NCBI RefSeq assembly: GCF_036549215.1
Contig: NZ_CP144371.1
Location: 124,001-188,000 of the forward strand
Direction of reading: 5' to 3'
DNA: 64,000 bases
Origin: Candidatus Blochmannia sp. SNP
GTDB lineage: Bacteria > Pseudomonadota > Gammaproteobacteria > Enterobacterales > Enterobacteriaceae
This document shows positions 1 through 13,841 of this stretch, piece after piece. A program made the translations under genes and the position numbers. The notes under the pieces are model-generated. The model searched no databases and was not told where the DNA came from. It saw nothing but the letters and a program-made list of their open reading frames with translations. How positions within the stretch are numbered: position 1 is the stretch's first letter; each line of letters starts with the position of its first letter.

Positions 1-672
1 TTGAATATTTACTATTTTTTTTCCAATATTTAATAAACGTAAAATTTCAATAATTCCTTTACGAGGTATGATAACTGATTGATAAGGTAACAATGAGTCT
101 ACAATAGTTTTACAACTTGCTAAACGATGCCCATCCGTTGCTATAATACGTAAAGTATGTTCCTTGGTTTCAAAAAACATACCATTTAGGTAATAACGCG
201 CATCTTGCTGCCCCATAGAAAATTGGGTTAATTCAATCATTTCTTTCAAAGTAGATTGCGATATAATTAACTTTATTCTATTATTCCATTCTTCTAATTT
301 AGGAAAATCTGATGCAGAAAAAGTGGATAAAGAAAATGTACTGTATCCAGAACAAATAATTAATTTATTATCTTGTAACATAATGGACATTTTTGATGAT
401 CCAGGTAAACTACGACAGATTTCAAAAAACTTACGCCCTGGCGCCGTAATTGACCCAATAGGATATTTATCTCCTAACATCACTTTAGCTGTTATCTCTA
501 TTTCCAAGTCTGTAGCGGTAATATATAAACAATCATCATTAATTTTTAACAATACATGAGTCAAAATAGGCATCCTTGGTCTCCCACTAATAATACTTAC
601 AACTTTTTGTAAAGGTTGATACAAGGACGTCCTACTTACTGAAAAATTTATAGTAGATTTATTAGACGACAT
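1..672 (-). CDS. dnaN: DNA polymerase III beta subunit (sliding clamp), partial
   Basis: Encodes the ring-shaped clamp that tethers DNA polymerase III to DNA. The ATG is at 672 and the frame stays open for 224 codons to the window edge, so about the last 40 percent of a normal clamp (about 366 residues) lies outside. The translation shows domain 1 (starting MSSNKSTINFSVSR, then SGRPRMPILTHVLLKI) and most of domain 2, including the typical ATDGHRLA segment. It is divergent from rpmH. In most enterobacteria dnaA sits between rpmH and dnaN, but here the 320 bases upstream hold no gene. Identity is secure; the end is unknown because it is cut off. Confidence 0.95.
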   Translation of the reverse strand, partial: MSSNKSTINFSVSRTSLYQPLQKVVSIISGRPRMPILTHVLLKINDDCLYITATDLEIEITAKVMLGDKYPIGSITAPGRKFFEICRSLPGSSKMSIMLQDNKLIICSGYSTFSLSTFSASDFPKLEEWNNRIKLIISQSTLKEMIELTQFSMGQQDARYYLNGMFFETKEHTLRIIATDGHRLASCKTIVDSLLPYQSVIIPRKGIIEILRLLNIGKKIVNIQ

Positions 673-992
673 TTTAATTAATTACATAATAATCATTATA
701 AACTGAAAACCCAAACTAATTACACAATAATAAAGTGTATAAAACTAAAAACATAAACCTATTAATAATGATATTAAAGTATATATCATATATTAAAATA
801 ACTAGTTACCCCATGTTAACATTATTATAACAAAATCCATTATTTATAAAAAACAATAAGATAAATTTTTTAAATGTTTTTTGACTTTTTATACACTATC
901 CTATAACATAAAAACTGATTTCACATAGGATAACTAAATAAATAATTAAAAAATTATCTTTTATTACTAAGTAAACATACAAGAATTTAAAT
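673..992. other. dnaN-rpmH intergenic gap (dnaA absent)
   Basis: This divergent spacer occupies the place where Escherichia coli carries dnaA. It is A+T-rich with no open frame of note. It contains a plausible rpmH promoter near 881-909 and an imperfect inverted repeat around it (TATCCTAT near 897, ATAGGATA near 928). No cluster of DnaA boxes was seen. Confidence 0.6.
881..909 (+). promoter_or_regulatory. candidate sigma-70 promoter for rpmH-rnpA
   Basis: TTGACT at 881-886 matches the -35 consensus in 5 of 6 positions. After a 17-base spacer comes TAACAT at 904-909, a fair -10. Transcription would begin about 75 bases before the rpmH start and read into rnpA and yidD-yidC. In such A+T-rich DNA, chance -10 matches are common; the better evidence is the -35 and the spacing. 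Confidence 0.45.
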
Positions 993-1133
993 ATGAAACG
1001 CACCTTTCAGCCTTCCATATTAAAACGCAATAGAACACACGGATTTCGGATAAGAATGTCAACAAGACAAGGTCGTCGAGTATTATCAAGACGCAGGTCT
1101 AAAGGACGTGTTCGATTGGTTGTATCTGTTTAA
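993..1133 (+). CDS. rpmH: 50S ribosomal protein L34
   Basis: A 46-codon gene encoding the small basic L34 protein of the large ribosomal subunit. The translation begins [19 protein letters not shown] and ends [10 protein letters not shown]; it matches the family's invariant N-terminus and usual length of 44-47 residues. It lies 29 bases before rnpA, the universal rpmH-rnpA arrangement, so the two are probably co-transcribed. There is no clear Shine-Dalgarno sequence ahead of the ATG. It is easily missed by length-filtered gene finding. Confidence 0.97.
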   Translation: MKRTFQPSILKRNRTHGFRIRMSTRQGRRVLSRRRSKGRVRLVVSV

Positions 1134-1162
1134 ATATTATATAAAACTGTTAATGCAACTAA

Positions 1163-1510
1163 ATGAATAGAAAATTTTTACCTAAGCAGGCTCGATTGTT
1201 GACTGTAAATGAGTTTTTTTTCGTATTTAAAAACCCAGAACGTATTAAAATAACCGGAATCACTTTATTTAGTAGATCCAACCAACTAGGGCATCCTCGT
1301 ATCGGGCTAGCTATATCCAAAAAATATGTTAAAAACGCTTACGAACGAAATAGAATCAAAAGACACATGCGCGAAACCTTTCGTATAAACCAGCATAATT
1401 TATCATCTAAAGACTTCGTGCTAACTATTAACTCAAAAGAAATTATTCATTTTAAAAATAATACATTAATAAAAGAGCTTGAAAAGTTATGGTGTTGCCA
1501 TTTTTATTGA
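1163..1510 (+). CDS. rnpA: ribonuclease P protein component
   Basis: The protein cofactor of RNase P, which removes 5' leaders from tRNA precursors by supporting the catalytic RNA. The 115-residue product has the family RNR signature at residues 62-67 (RNRIKR) within AYERNRIKRHMRETFR, and the preceding RIGLAISKKYVKNA strand-helix element. The length is normal (E. coli 119). The last 22 bases overlap the start of the yidD-yidC frame, as in many proteobacteria, which suggests translational coupling. The RNase P RNA gene was not found in this window. Confidence 0.95.
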   Translation: MNRKFLPKQARLLTVNEFFFVFKNPERIKITGITLFSRSNQLGHPRIGLAISKKYVKNAYERNRIKRHMRETFRINQHNLSSKDFVLTINSKEIIHFKNNTLIKELEKLWCCHFY

Positions 1511-3414
1511 TAGAAAAAATAATAATATGGTTGATACATGGATATCAGATCAGTGTCAGTCCCATACTAGGCCATCATTGTCGTTTTCAAATAACATGTT
1601 CTCAATACGGGGTCGAATCAATACGTAAATTTGGAATACTACAAGGTAGTTGGATGACATGTATTCGCATATTACAATGTCATCCTTTAGCTTTAAATAA
1701 TAATGAAGATTTTATGTCTTCTTCATATTCACATATTCAGGGCATAATCAACATGGATTCGCAACGTAATTTCTTTGTGATAGCTTTTTTAATTATGTCG
1801 TTTATACTGTGGCAAACATGGCAAACGGAATATCATCAAAGAACTAATATTCAAAAAATAGATGTATATAAAAATGCATCCCCGATCATTCATCCTGAAA
1901 ATAATAACAACACACAATATATACACGATAAAAATCATGTAATTACAGTAAAAACAGATACACTTCTGTTGAAAATAAACACTTGTGGAGGAAATATCGA
2001 AGAAGCATATCTAACGAACTATTTAAAAAATTTAAATTCTAAAGAACCCTTCCCCTTATTAAGTACTTCACAAGAATTTATATATCAAACGAATAGCGGA
2101 CTAATAATTAAAAATACACCAAAACCTTCATTTAACGATAAGGAACTACTATATACTACTGAAACTGATCAAAACATATTTGTTCTACCAAAAAACAAAA
2201 ATAAATTACAACTAACTTTAGTACACCATGCTAACAATGGTATCACCTATACTAAGAATTATATTTTTAATAGAAACGACTATTCCATACATGTTTATTA
2301 TACCATAAAAAATATGAGCAATCATCCATTAGTAGTTAAATTGTTTGGAAATTTAGTGCAATCTACACATTATCCTAAATCATATGATGATAACAATAAC
2401 GGAGATAATTTTCCTCTATATTCTTACCGAGGATCAGTATATTCCACTGATAAACAAAAATATCAAAAATATAGCTTCAAAGATATAAAAAATATGAATT
2501 TAAAAATTAATACTTCTAACGGATGGATAGCAATGTCCCAAAAATATTTTGCGACAGCTTGGATCCCTCTTACTCAAGGAGATAACACATTTTATACCAC
2601 CTATCATAAAAACAATGATATTTCTACTATAGGTTTTCGATCTGATTCAATATGCGTTCCTGTAGGAGGACAAGGAGAATTAAAATCTATATTATGGATA
2701 GGACCAAAAATTCAAGAAAAAATGAAAATAACAGCTCCAAATTTGGACTTAGTGATTGACTACGGATGGTTGTGGTTTATTTCTCAACCATTATTTAAAT
2801 TATTGAGTTTAATTCACAATTATATAGGAAATTGGGGCATATCTATTATCATCATAACACTAATTATACGTCTAATTATGTATCCGCTAACTAAAGCACA
2901 ATATACTTCTATGGCAAAAATACGTATGCTACAACCTAAATTATTTGCGATACAAGAAGAATACAAACATGACAAATATCAATACCATCAAAAAACTATA
3001 GCATTATATAAAGAAGAAAAAGTAAACCCATTAGGGGGGTGTTTACCTCTATTAATTCAAATGCCAATATTCTTAGCCTTGTATTATATGTTATCAGGTT
3101 CTGTAGAATTAAGACATGCTAAATTTGGCTTCTGGATCCATGATTTATCTGCTCAAGACCCCTATTATATATTACCAATAATAATGGGAATTACCATGTT
3201 TTTTATACAAAAAATGTCACCTACTACTATTACTGACACAATGCAAAAAAAAATGATGACTATCATGTTAATAATTTTTACTATATTTTTTTTATGGTTT
3301 CCATCTGGTTTGGTGTTATATTATGTAGTAAGCAATGTAATTACCATTATTCAACAACAAATAATTTATCAAGGATTAGAAAAAAAAGGATTACATAATC
3401 AAAAATACTCTTAA
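1489..3414 (+). CDS. yidC: YidD-YidC continuous frame: membrane insertion factor plus insertase
   Basis: One uninterrupted 641-codon frame contains two proteins that are normally separate. Residues 1 to about 85 are YidD-like (GYQISVSPILGHHCRF, TCSQYGVES, GSWMTCIRI, CHPL). From Met89 (base 1753) the sequence is a full-length YidC of 553 residues: MDSQRNFFVIAFLIM at its N-terminus, the large periplasmic domain, then the conserved membrane core around residues 515-540 (LGGCLPLLIQMPIFLALYY). YidC inserts and folds membrane proteins, alone or with SecYEG, for example ATP synthase subunit c; YidD is an accessory factor. The stop that usually ends yidD is missing. AGGG lies 10 bases before base 1753, so YidC may still start independently. 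Whether a fused protein is made cannot be told from sequence. Confidence 0.9.
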   Translation: MVLPFLLIEKIIIWLIHGYQISVSPILGHHCRFQITCSQYGVESIRKFGILQGSWMTCIRILQCHPLALNNNEDFMSSSYSHIQGIINMDSQRNFFVIAFLIMSFILWQTWQTEYHQRTNIQKIDVYKNASPIIHPENNNNTQYIHDKNHVITVKTDTLLLKINTCGGNIEEAYLTNYLKNLNSKEPFPLLSTSQEFIYQTNSGLIIKNTPKPSFNDKELLYTTETDQNIFVLPKNKNKLQLTLVHHANNGITYTKNYIFNRNDYSIHVYYTIKNMSNHPLVVKLFGNLVQSTHYPKSYDDNNNGDNFPLYSYRGSVYSTDKQKYQKYSFKDIKNMNLKINTSNGWIAMSQKYFATAWIPLTQGDNTFYTTYHKNNDISTIGFRSDSICVPVGGQGELKSILWIGPKIQEKMKITAPNLDLVIDYGWLWFISQPLFKLLSLIHNYIGNWGISIIIITLIIRLIMYPLTKAQYTSMAKIRMLQPKLFAIQEEYKHDKYQYHQKTIALYKEEKVNPLGGCLPLLIQMPIFLALYYMLSGSVELRHAKFGFWIHDLSAQDPYYILPIIMGITMFFIQKMSPTTITDTMQKKMMTIMLIIFTIFFLWFPSGLVLYYVVSNVITIIQQQIIYQGLEKKGLHNQKYS

Positions 3415-3463
3415 ATTAATAAGAACATGATTTTTAACAAAAATATATTTTTTATCTCAATGA

Positions 3464-4903
3464 ATGTACTATCAATATAACAAAAAGTTTGTGAATTACA
3501 TAATTGATACAATAGTGGCAATTTCTACTCCTCCAGGACATGGAGGTATTGGAGTTATACGTATATCTGGAAATTCAGTTCCTGAAATTATTCCTAAATT
3601 ATTAGGAAAAATACTTGAACCTAGAAAAGCAGAATATTTGCCATTTTTAGATACAGACGGATTCATATTAGAAAAAGTAATAGCCTTATTTTTTCCTGAA
3701 CCAAATTCTTTTACAGGAGAAAACATACTAGAAATCCATGGACACGGTGGTCAAATGATTTTAGATATATTGTTAGAACGTATTTTAAAAATATCTTCTA
3801 ATATTCGCATAGCACATCCAGGAGAATTTACCAAACGAGCATTCTTAAATAATAAAATAGATCTCATACAAGCAGAAGCAATCGCTGACATCATTAATGC
3901 TTCTTCACATCAAGCTGCAAAATCGGCATCAAATACTCTACAGGGAATATTTTCCCGTCAAATACATACAATTTCAAAAAAAATTACTAATTTACGTACA
4001 CACATAGAAGCATCTATTGACTTTTCGGAAGAAGCAACTAATGTATTACCATATAATAATGTTAAAAAAAAATTAAAAACCATTATAAATGACATACAAC
4101 AAATATACGAATCAACCTGTCACGGTGTTTTGTTGCATGAAGGAGTAAAAATAGTAATTGCTGGTAACCCAAATGCAGGAAAATCTAGCTTATTTAATGC
4201 ATTACTTGGCATGGATAGAGCTATTGTAAGCACAATATCTGGAACTACACGAGATACGTTACATGAATCTATCCAATTAAATGGAATAACATGCCATATT
4301 ACCGATACTGCTGGATTGAAAAAAAACAGCGATAATGAAATAGAACAAATTGGAATAAAACGTGCATGGAATGAATTACATAACGCAGATCATGTTTTAT
4401 GGGTAATTGATTCTAACGATGATTCAAATAGAAAATGTAATATTGCATTAGAATATGTAGAAGAAATATTATTTGCTAAAAATAAAAAAATTCCCATCAC
4501 AATTATTCGCAATAAATCTGATTTAACTAAGGAAAAAATTGGAATCAATAAAATAAATAATTATACGTATATTACACTGTCGGCTTTGTTTGATAATGGA
4601 ACAGATTTATTGCGAAAACATTTACACGATCATATAAAATACAAAAAACAGAAAAATTATTCTTATAATTTAACTGAAAATCAAGGAAATTACATTGCCC
4701 GTAGGCGCCACTTAAATGCTCTTGAAAAAACTTCTAAATATCTTTTATCTGCTCAAGATCAACTATTATCTGTTATGACTATTAATGAACTTTTTGCTGA
4801 AGATCTTGGATTAGCGCATAATGAACTAAGTAAAATTTTTGGAAAATTTACTTCTGAGGATTTATTAGAAAAAATTTTTTCCACATTTTGTGTTGGAAAA
4901 TAA
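3464..4903 (+). CDS. mnmE: tRNA U34 carboxymethylaminomethyl modification GTPase
   Basis: With MnmG it makes the 5-carboxymethylaminomethyl group on wobble uridine of several tRNAs. The N-terminal folate-binding domain has TIVAISTPPGHGGIGVIRISG. The G domain has the P-loop GNPNAGKS at residues 234-241, the SGTTRD switch, DTAG and NKSD. The C-terminus ends FCVGK, carrying the essential cysteine. Its partner MnmG is encoded at 13842-15740. The ATG at 3464 adds about nine residues relative to E. coli; GTG at 3491 would give the usual N-terminus, and neither has a good ribosome binding site. It converges on glmU. Confidence 0.95.
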   Translation: MYYQYNKKFVNYIIDTIVAISTPPGHGGIGVIRISGNSVPEIIPKLLGKILEPRKAEYLPFLDTDGFILEKVIALFFPEPNSFTGENILEIHGHGGQMILDILLERILKISSNIRIAHPGEFTKRAFLNNKIDLIQAEAIADIINASSHQAAKSASNTLQGIFSRQIHTISKKITNLRTHIEASIDFSEEATNVLPYNNVKKKLKTIINDIQQIYESTCHGVLLHEGVKIVIAGNPNAGKSSLFNALLGMDRAIVSTISGTTRDTLHESIQLNGITCHITDTAGLKKNSDNEIEQIGIKRAWNELHNADHVLWVIDSNDDSNRKCNIALEYVEEILFAKNKKIPITIIRNKSDLTKEKIGINKINNYTYITLSALFDNGTDLLRKHLHDHIKYKKQKNYSYNLTENQGNYIARRRHLNALEKTSKYLLSAQDQLLSVMTINELFAEDLGLAHNELSKIFGKFTSEDLLEKIFSTFCVGK

Positions 4904-5132
4904 TATCATTCATAAAATTTATAAAAAATTAAATAATATTTCATAATATATAAACCTAAAACCATTATTTTTATAGTACACAATAACTTGTGAACCAACA
5001 AGAACATCATTATTTCATATTTAAACTAATATACTTTAGCACATAAATATACGATAAAATTAATGTCAAAACATAAAACTATAATAGAATATTTCGTATA
5101 ATACATAACCCTTAAATAAACAAAAAATAGAA

Positions 5133-6524
5133 TTATTTTTTATTTTTTGATTGTTTCCTCCAATTTAAAATAGAAAACTGTCGTATTCTACTAATAATAG
5201 TTTCATCGGCCGATACATCTTGAGTTACTGTAGTCCCAGCTCCAATAGTTGCATTTTTTCCAACAGTTATTGGAGCTACCAACTGACTGTCAGCTCCAAT
5301 AAAAACACCATCTCCAATAACAGTATGATGTTTTTTAACACCATCGTAATTACAAATAATCGTCCCAGCTCCAATATTCACTTGCGCGCCAATTTCCGCA
5401 TCACCTAAATAACTAAGATGTCTAACTTTTGATTGTTTACCCAATTGAACATTTTTTATCTCAACAAAATTTCCTACATGACTGTTTTCTTTTAATTCAG
5501 TTCCTGGTCTTAATCGAGCAAATGGGCCGATATTACTCTGCATACTTATTTTTGAATTTTCAATTATTGAAAACGGATATATCACTACATCATCTTCAAT
5601 CACTGTATCTTTCAGTATACAATTTGCTCCTATTCTTACTCTATTCCCTAAAGAAACATCTCCTTCAATAATCACATTTATATCAATATATACATCTCTG
5701 CCACATACTAATGTTCCTCTCAAATCAAATCTACCTGGGTCAGATATTGTTACTCCTGATGACAACAAACTTTGTGCTTGTCTTTGTTGATATTGTCTGT
5801 CTAAACACACTAAATCTGACTTACTATTTACTCCCATAATTTCGAACGTATCACAAGGATGGACAGTGTGTATAATATAACCTGATTGATGAGCTATCTG
5901 AATTATATCTGTTAAATAAAATTCATTATTTGATCTATGAATTGTTAATAGGTCTAACCAACGCTTTAAATTTTTAGAAACAGCTATAAAAATACCAGTA
6001 TTCACTTCTTTTATTTTTTTATGATCATCATTAATCATATCATCATGTTCTATTACATTAATAACATTGCCTTTTTGGTTTCGTATAATACGTCCATAGC
6101 CACTTGGATTAGATAATGTGGCTGTCAGTAAACTTATATCACACTGTGATTTAATAGTATGTAGTCGTTGTAATGTTCTATAGGAAATAAAAGGAACATC
6201 GCCATACAAAAAAAGGATTTCTTCTGTATCACTGATGATAGATAATGCTCTCTGCGCAGCATTTCCAGTTCCAACAAGTTCATGTTGCAATATCCAATGT
6301 ATAGGAACTTTATATTGATCTGTATTAATTTTTTCCATTATTGTTTCGCCTTTATAGCCATATACTACATATACGCACTGAACTCCCACCTGAACTACAG
6401 AATCAATTAAATGTTGTAAGATAAATTTTCCACCAATCCGATGTAGTGGCTTTGGTATATCAGATAGCATCCTGGTACCCTTACCAGCAGCAAGAATAAT
6501 TGCACTAAAACTAACATATGACAT
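5133..6524 (-). CDS. glmU: bifunctional UDP-GlcNAc pyrophosphorylase / glucosamine-1-P acetyltransferase
   Basis: Makes UDP-N-acetylglucosamine, the precursor of peptidoglycan and lipid A. The N-terminal uridylyltransferase carries the LAAGKGTRM signature at residues 11-19. The C-terminal half is a left-handed beta-helix of hexapeptide repeats (for example [18 protein letters not shown]) with the acetyltransferase segment [15 protein letters not shown]. The 463 residues compare with 456 in E. coli, so both domains are intact. It follows atpC in the same direction, as in E. coli, but glmS does not follow. It is retained together with LPS genes elsewhere in the window, consistent with a cell that still builds an envelope. 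Confidence 0.96.
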   Translation of the reverse strand: MSYVSFSAIILAAGKGTRMLSDIPKPLHRIGGKFILQHLIDSVVQVGVQCVYVVYGYKGETIMEKINTDQYKVPIHWILQHELVGTGNAAQRALSIISDTEEILFLYGDVPFISYRTLQRLHTIKSQCDISLLTATLSNPSGYGRIIRNQKGNVINVIEHDDMINDDHKKIKEVNTGIFIAVSKNLKRWLDLLTIHRSNNEFYLTDIIQIAHQSGYIIHTVHPCDTFEIMGVNSKSDLVCLDRQYQQRQAQSLLSSGVTISDPGRFDLRGTLVCGRDVYIDINVIIEGDVSLGNRVRIGANCILKDTVIEDDVVIYPFSIIENSKISMQSNIGPFARLRPGTELKENSHVGNFVEIKNVQLGKQSKVRHLSYLGDAEIGAQVNIGAGTIICNYDGVKKHHTVIGDGVFIGADSQLVAPITVGKNATIGAGTTVTQDVSADETIISRIRQFSILNWRKQSKNKK

Positions 6525-6639
6525 AATTTATATATCTCTTTTTTATTTATTAAACAAATTTCTTTACGCAATCATGATATATAATTACGCTTATACACAT
6601 AAAAATTTTTATATAATATATATTATATTCTAATCTACA

Positions 6640-7074
6640 TTAGATATGCTTATTCTTTTTAGTTAATTCAATCAATCTAAGTTTTGCAATAGCCTTAGAT
6701 ATTTCTGAAGTAATTTTAATGTAATCTACGTCATCATTATAACGTAAGTTTTTAATATGTTTTTCAGCCTCATGTTTCGCTTCTTCAGCTTTTTTTTCAT
6801 CTAATTCTTCAGCACGAATAGCTGTATCTGCCAATATTGTTACTATATTTTTTTGAACTTCAAGGATGCCTCCAGATATATATATATATTCTTCATCATC
6901 ACATAATTTTACTATACGTAACACTCCTGGCTTAATCGACGTAAGCAATGGAGCATGACCCGGAAAAATACCCATTTCACCTTCGGTGCCTGATACTTGA
7001 ATTTTCTGAACTACACCAGAAAATATCTGACTTTCAATAGAAACAACAGTCAAATGATAAGTACTTACGGACAT
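6640..7074 (-). CDS. atpC: ATP synthase F1 epsilon subunit
   Basis: A central-stalk subunit that couples rotation and can inhibit ATP hydrolysis. The 144 residues match the family (E. coli 139): N-terminal beta-barrel with [17 protein letters not shown] and [20 protein letters not shown], then a two-helix C-terminal domain rich in Lys and Glu. It is the last atp gene, 29 bases after atpD, and is followed after a 115-base spacer by glmU. Confidence 0.96.
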   Translation of the reverse strand: MSVSTYHLTVVSIESQIFSGVVQKIQVSGTEGEMGIFPGHAPLLTSIKPGVLRIVKLCDDEEYIYISGGILEVQKNIVTILADTAIRAEELDEKKAEEAKHEAEKHIKNLRYNDDVDYIKITSEISKAIAKLRLIELTKKNKHI

Positions 7075-7103
7075 ACGAATACCTTACATTTATCAACAAA
7101 AGT

Positions 7104-9391
<2,288 letters not shown>

Positions 9392-9430
9392 GTTTTCTCG
9401 TTCTACAATAATAATAATACATTTTTAAAT

Positions 9431-10972
9431 TTACCAGGACTGATTTAATTTGAAGGTTGTAAGAATACTTTTAAATTTTTTTTCAATATTCATATTATAT
9501 ATACCATCATGGTCAATTATTTTCATAAGTTCCTTTTCCTTATAAGTCATATACAATATTAATGCAGATTCAAAATTACTTATCTTTGATACTTCAACAT
9601 CTTCTAAATAACCATGTATCGCTGCAAACAAAACAATAGATTGACATGAAAGGGACATAGGTGCATATTGTTTTTGTTTTAATAATTCAGTAACTTTTTG
9701 ACCATGTTTCAATTGTTTTTGTGTAACTTCATCTAATTCTGAAGCAAACTGAGAAAAAGCAGCTAATTCGCGATATTGAGCCAAAGCGGTACGAATTCCA
9801 CCAGATAATACCTTCATAATATTGGTTTGAGCAGATCCTCCAACTCGAGATACTGAAATGCCTGGATTTACTGCAGGACGAATCCCTGAATTAAATAAAT
9901 TAGATTCCAAGAAAATCTGTCCGTCAGTAATAGAAATAACATTAGTTGGGATAAACGAAGACACATCTCCTGCTTGAGTTTCAATAATAGGTATTGCAGT
10001 CAACGAACCAGTTCTTCCTGTCACCTTCCCATGAGTACATTGCGTAACATAATCAGAGCTAACTCTAGCAGCTCGTTCTAATAAACGAGAATGTAAATAA
10101 AATATATCTCCTGGATATGCCTCTCGTCCAGGAGGACGTCGTAATAATAAAGAAATTTGACGATAAGCTATAGCTTGTTTAGAAAGATCATCATATATAA
10201 TTAAGGCATCTTCTCCATGATCTCTAAAATATTCTCCCATAGCGCATCCAGCATAAGGAGCTAAATATTGTAATACAGCAGACTCAGAAGCAGATGCGAG
10301 AACCACGATAGTATTAGCTAATGCATGATGCTGCTCTAATTTTTTTACAACACTAGCCACAGTTGTTGCTTTTTGACCAATAGCAACATAAATACATTTA
10401 ACTCCGCTATAACGTTGATTAATAATAGTATCAATTGCTAATGCAGATTTTCCAGTTTGTCTGTCCCCTATAATTAATTCACGTTGACCACGCCCAATAG
10501 GAACCATAGAATCGACAGATTTATACCCGGTTTGAATTGGTTCATCTATCGATTTTCGATCTATTACACTAGGTGCACTAGCTTCTACCGGAAGATAACA
10601 AGAACATTGAATAGTTCCTTTATTATCCACAGGAATACCTAATGTATTTACGACTCTTCCCAATAATTCCGTTCCAACAGGTACTCGTAATATATTACCT
10701 GTGCATTTTGCCACCATTCCCTCAGATAAATTTAAATATGAACCCATAACTACCGCACCGACAGAATCACGTTCTAAATTTAATGCTACAGCAAACTGAT
10801 TGGATGGAAGAGCAATCATTTCGCCTTGCATTATATTTGTTAAACCATGTATATGAATTACACCATCTCCTACAGCAGTAATAGTACCTTCGTTACGAGT
10901 CTCATACGTTATATCAAATTGAGCAATACGCCGCCTAATTAATTCACTAATTTCATTTGAATTTAATTGCAT
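9431..10972 (-). CDS. atpA: ATP synthase F1 alpha subunit
   Basis: The nucleotide-binding, non-catalytic subunit that alternates with beta in F1. The P-loop [10 protein letters not shown] lies near residues 169-178, and the C-terminal domain is complete. The open frame extends upstream to 11017, but [19 protein letters not shown] starting at 10972 aligns exactly with the E. coli N-terminus and gives 513 residues, the E. coli length. AAGAAGA a few bases upstream can serve as a weak ribosome binding site. It is 41 bases after atpH. Confidence 0.97.
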   Translation of the reverse strand: MQLNSNEISELIRRRIAQFDITYETRNEGTITAVGDGVIHIHGLTNIMQGEMIALPSNQFAVALNLERDSVGAVVMGSYLNLSEGMVAKCTGNILRVPVGTELLGRVVNTLGIPVDNKGTIQCSCYLPVEASAPSVIDRKSIDEPIQTGYKSVDSMVPIGRGQRELIIGDRQTGKSALAIDTIINQRYSGVKCIYVAIGQKATTVASVVKKLEQHHALANTIVVLASASESAVLQYLAPYAGCAMGEYFRDHGEDALIIYDDLSKQAIAYRQISLLLRRPPGREAYPGDIFYLHSRLLERAARVSSDYVTQCTHGKVTGRTGSLTAIPIIETQAGDVSSFIPTNVISITDGQIFLESNLFNSGIRPAVNPGISVSRVGGSAQTNIMKVLSGGIRTALAQYRELAAFSQFASELDEVTQKQLKHGQKVTELLKQKQYAPMSLSCQSIVLFAAIHGYLEDVEVSKISNFESALILYMTYKEKELMKIIDHDGIYNMNIEKKFKSILTTFKLNQSW

Positions 10973-11013
10973 AATCTTCTTATTTATACCTAAAGGAATA
11001 AAATTAAAAAATA

Positions 11014-11559
11014 TCAAGATTGTAGTATATGATTTAAGCGTAAAATACGTCCACGTATGCTGCCATCAATAATAGTATCTCCAACACGAATAATTATACC
11101 AGCTAGAATACTTTTGTCTATTTTATGAACTATGTTTACTTTTTTAGATAAACGCTTAGCCATTACATCAGAAATTTTCTTTAACTGTCTATAGTTTAAA
11201 GGAGAAGCAGAAATAATTTCTACTTCTACAGTACCCACATGTATAGCACATAGATTTACAAACTCTTTAAAAACAATTGGTAACAACGGTAATCGATTAT
11301 TTTCAGCCATAATATAAATCATATTTTTACTAAAAATATCAATTGGTTTTTTTTGATAATCTTCACAAATAGCAATAAACATATTTGATAATTTTTTTGA
11401 TTCTAAATATCTAAAAAATAAAGATCGTACTAAACTATGCTGACTCATCTTAGAAAACAAATCAAGAATTGATTCCCACTTTTTTATATTTTTATATGCT
11501 ATAGCTACATTAAATACAGCCACTGCATATGTATGGGCAATTACAACCATACTAGACAT
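11014..11559 (-). CDS. atpH: ATP synthase F1 delta subunit
   Basis: Peripheral-stalk subunit that joins the b-subunit dimer to the top of F1. The 181 residues (E. coli 177) begin [19 protein letters not shown], like other delta subunits, and end with the conserved [20 protein letters not shown] element split around residues 155-175. As usual for delta subunits the middle is weakly conserved. It starts one base after the atpF stop, so translation is probably coupled. Confidence 0.94.
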   Translation of the reverse strand: MSSMVVIAHTYAVAVFNVAIAYKNIKKWESILDLFSKMSQHSLVRSLFFRYLESKKLSNMFIAICEDYQKKPIDIFSKNMIYIMAENNRLPLLPIVFKEFVNLCAIHVGTVEVEIISASPLNYRQLKKISDVMAKRLSKKVNIVHKIDKSILAGIIIRVGDTIIDGSIRGRILRLNHILQS

Positions 11560-12042
11560 TTAATCCTCATATGACAATGTATTAATAATCTTATCTATAA
11601 GATTTATATCAACTAATTCATTTATAGAGTGTTCTATAATTTTTTCTGCACTTTCGATTGCAATTTTACTTATTTGCTTTCTTAATTCATCAGTAACACA
11701 TTTTTTTTCATACAATATCTGTTCTCGTGCTTGGGAAAAAATTCTATTTTGTTCTTTTTCTGCCTCATATTTAGCTTCATCAATTATTTGTATTTTGCAT
11801 TTATTTGCTTGTTGTATAATATCTTGAGCTTTAACTCGAGCCTGTGTCAAACAAAGCAAGGCTTTAGCATGAGCACGTTCAGATTCAATTTTAGCATGAT
11901 TAGCAGAAGTTAAGTTATCAGAAATTTCTTTTTGACGTTTTTCAATAATAGACATAAATGGAGACCATACATATTTCATACAAAACCAAACAAATAAAAT
12001 AAATGAAATAGATTGACCTAATATTGTTGCATTAATATTCAC
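11560..12042 (-). CDS. atpF: ATP synthase Fo b subunit
   Basis: The peripheral-stalk b subunit: one N-terminal membrane helix (ATILGQSISFILFVWFCMKY, about residues 5-24) followed by a long charged, Ala- and Glu-rich amphipathic helix that dimerises and binds delta. The 160 residues compare with 156 in E. coli. It lies between atpE and atpH in normal order. Confidence 0.95.
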   Translation of the reverse strand: MNINATILGQSISFILFVWFCMKYVWSPFMSIIEKRQKEISDNLTSANHAKIESERAHAKALLCLTQARVKAQDIIQQANKCKIQIIDEAKYEAEKEQNRIFSQAREQILYEKKCVTDELRKQISKIAIESAEKIIEHSINELVDINLIDKIINTLSYED

Positions 12043-12101
12043 AGTACCAATCTCAGCCTCTAATAATCAATAGAAAATAATATGTGTATAAATTTTAATT
12101 G

Positions 12102-12352
<251 letters not shown>

Positions 12353-12394
12353 ATCTACAATCTTCTGTGCCATAAATAATTTATACTATCTATT

Positions 12395-13841
<1,447 letters not shown>

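Noticed and set aside
323..559. 78-codon plus-strand open frame
   Set aside because: Lies fully inside dnaN on the other strand, which has clear clamp homology.
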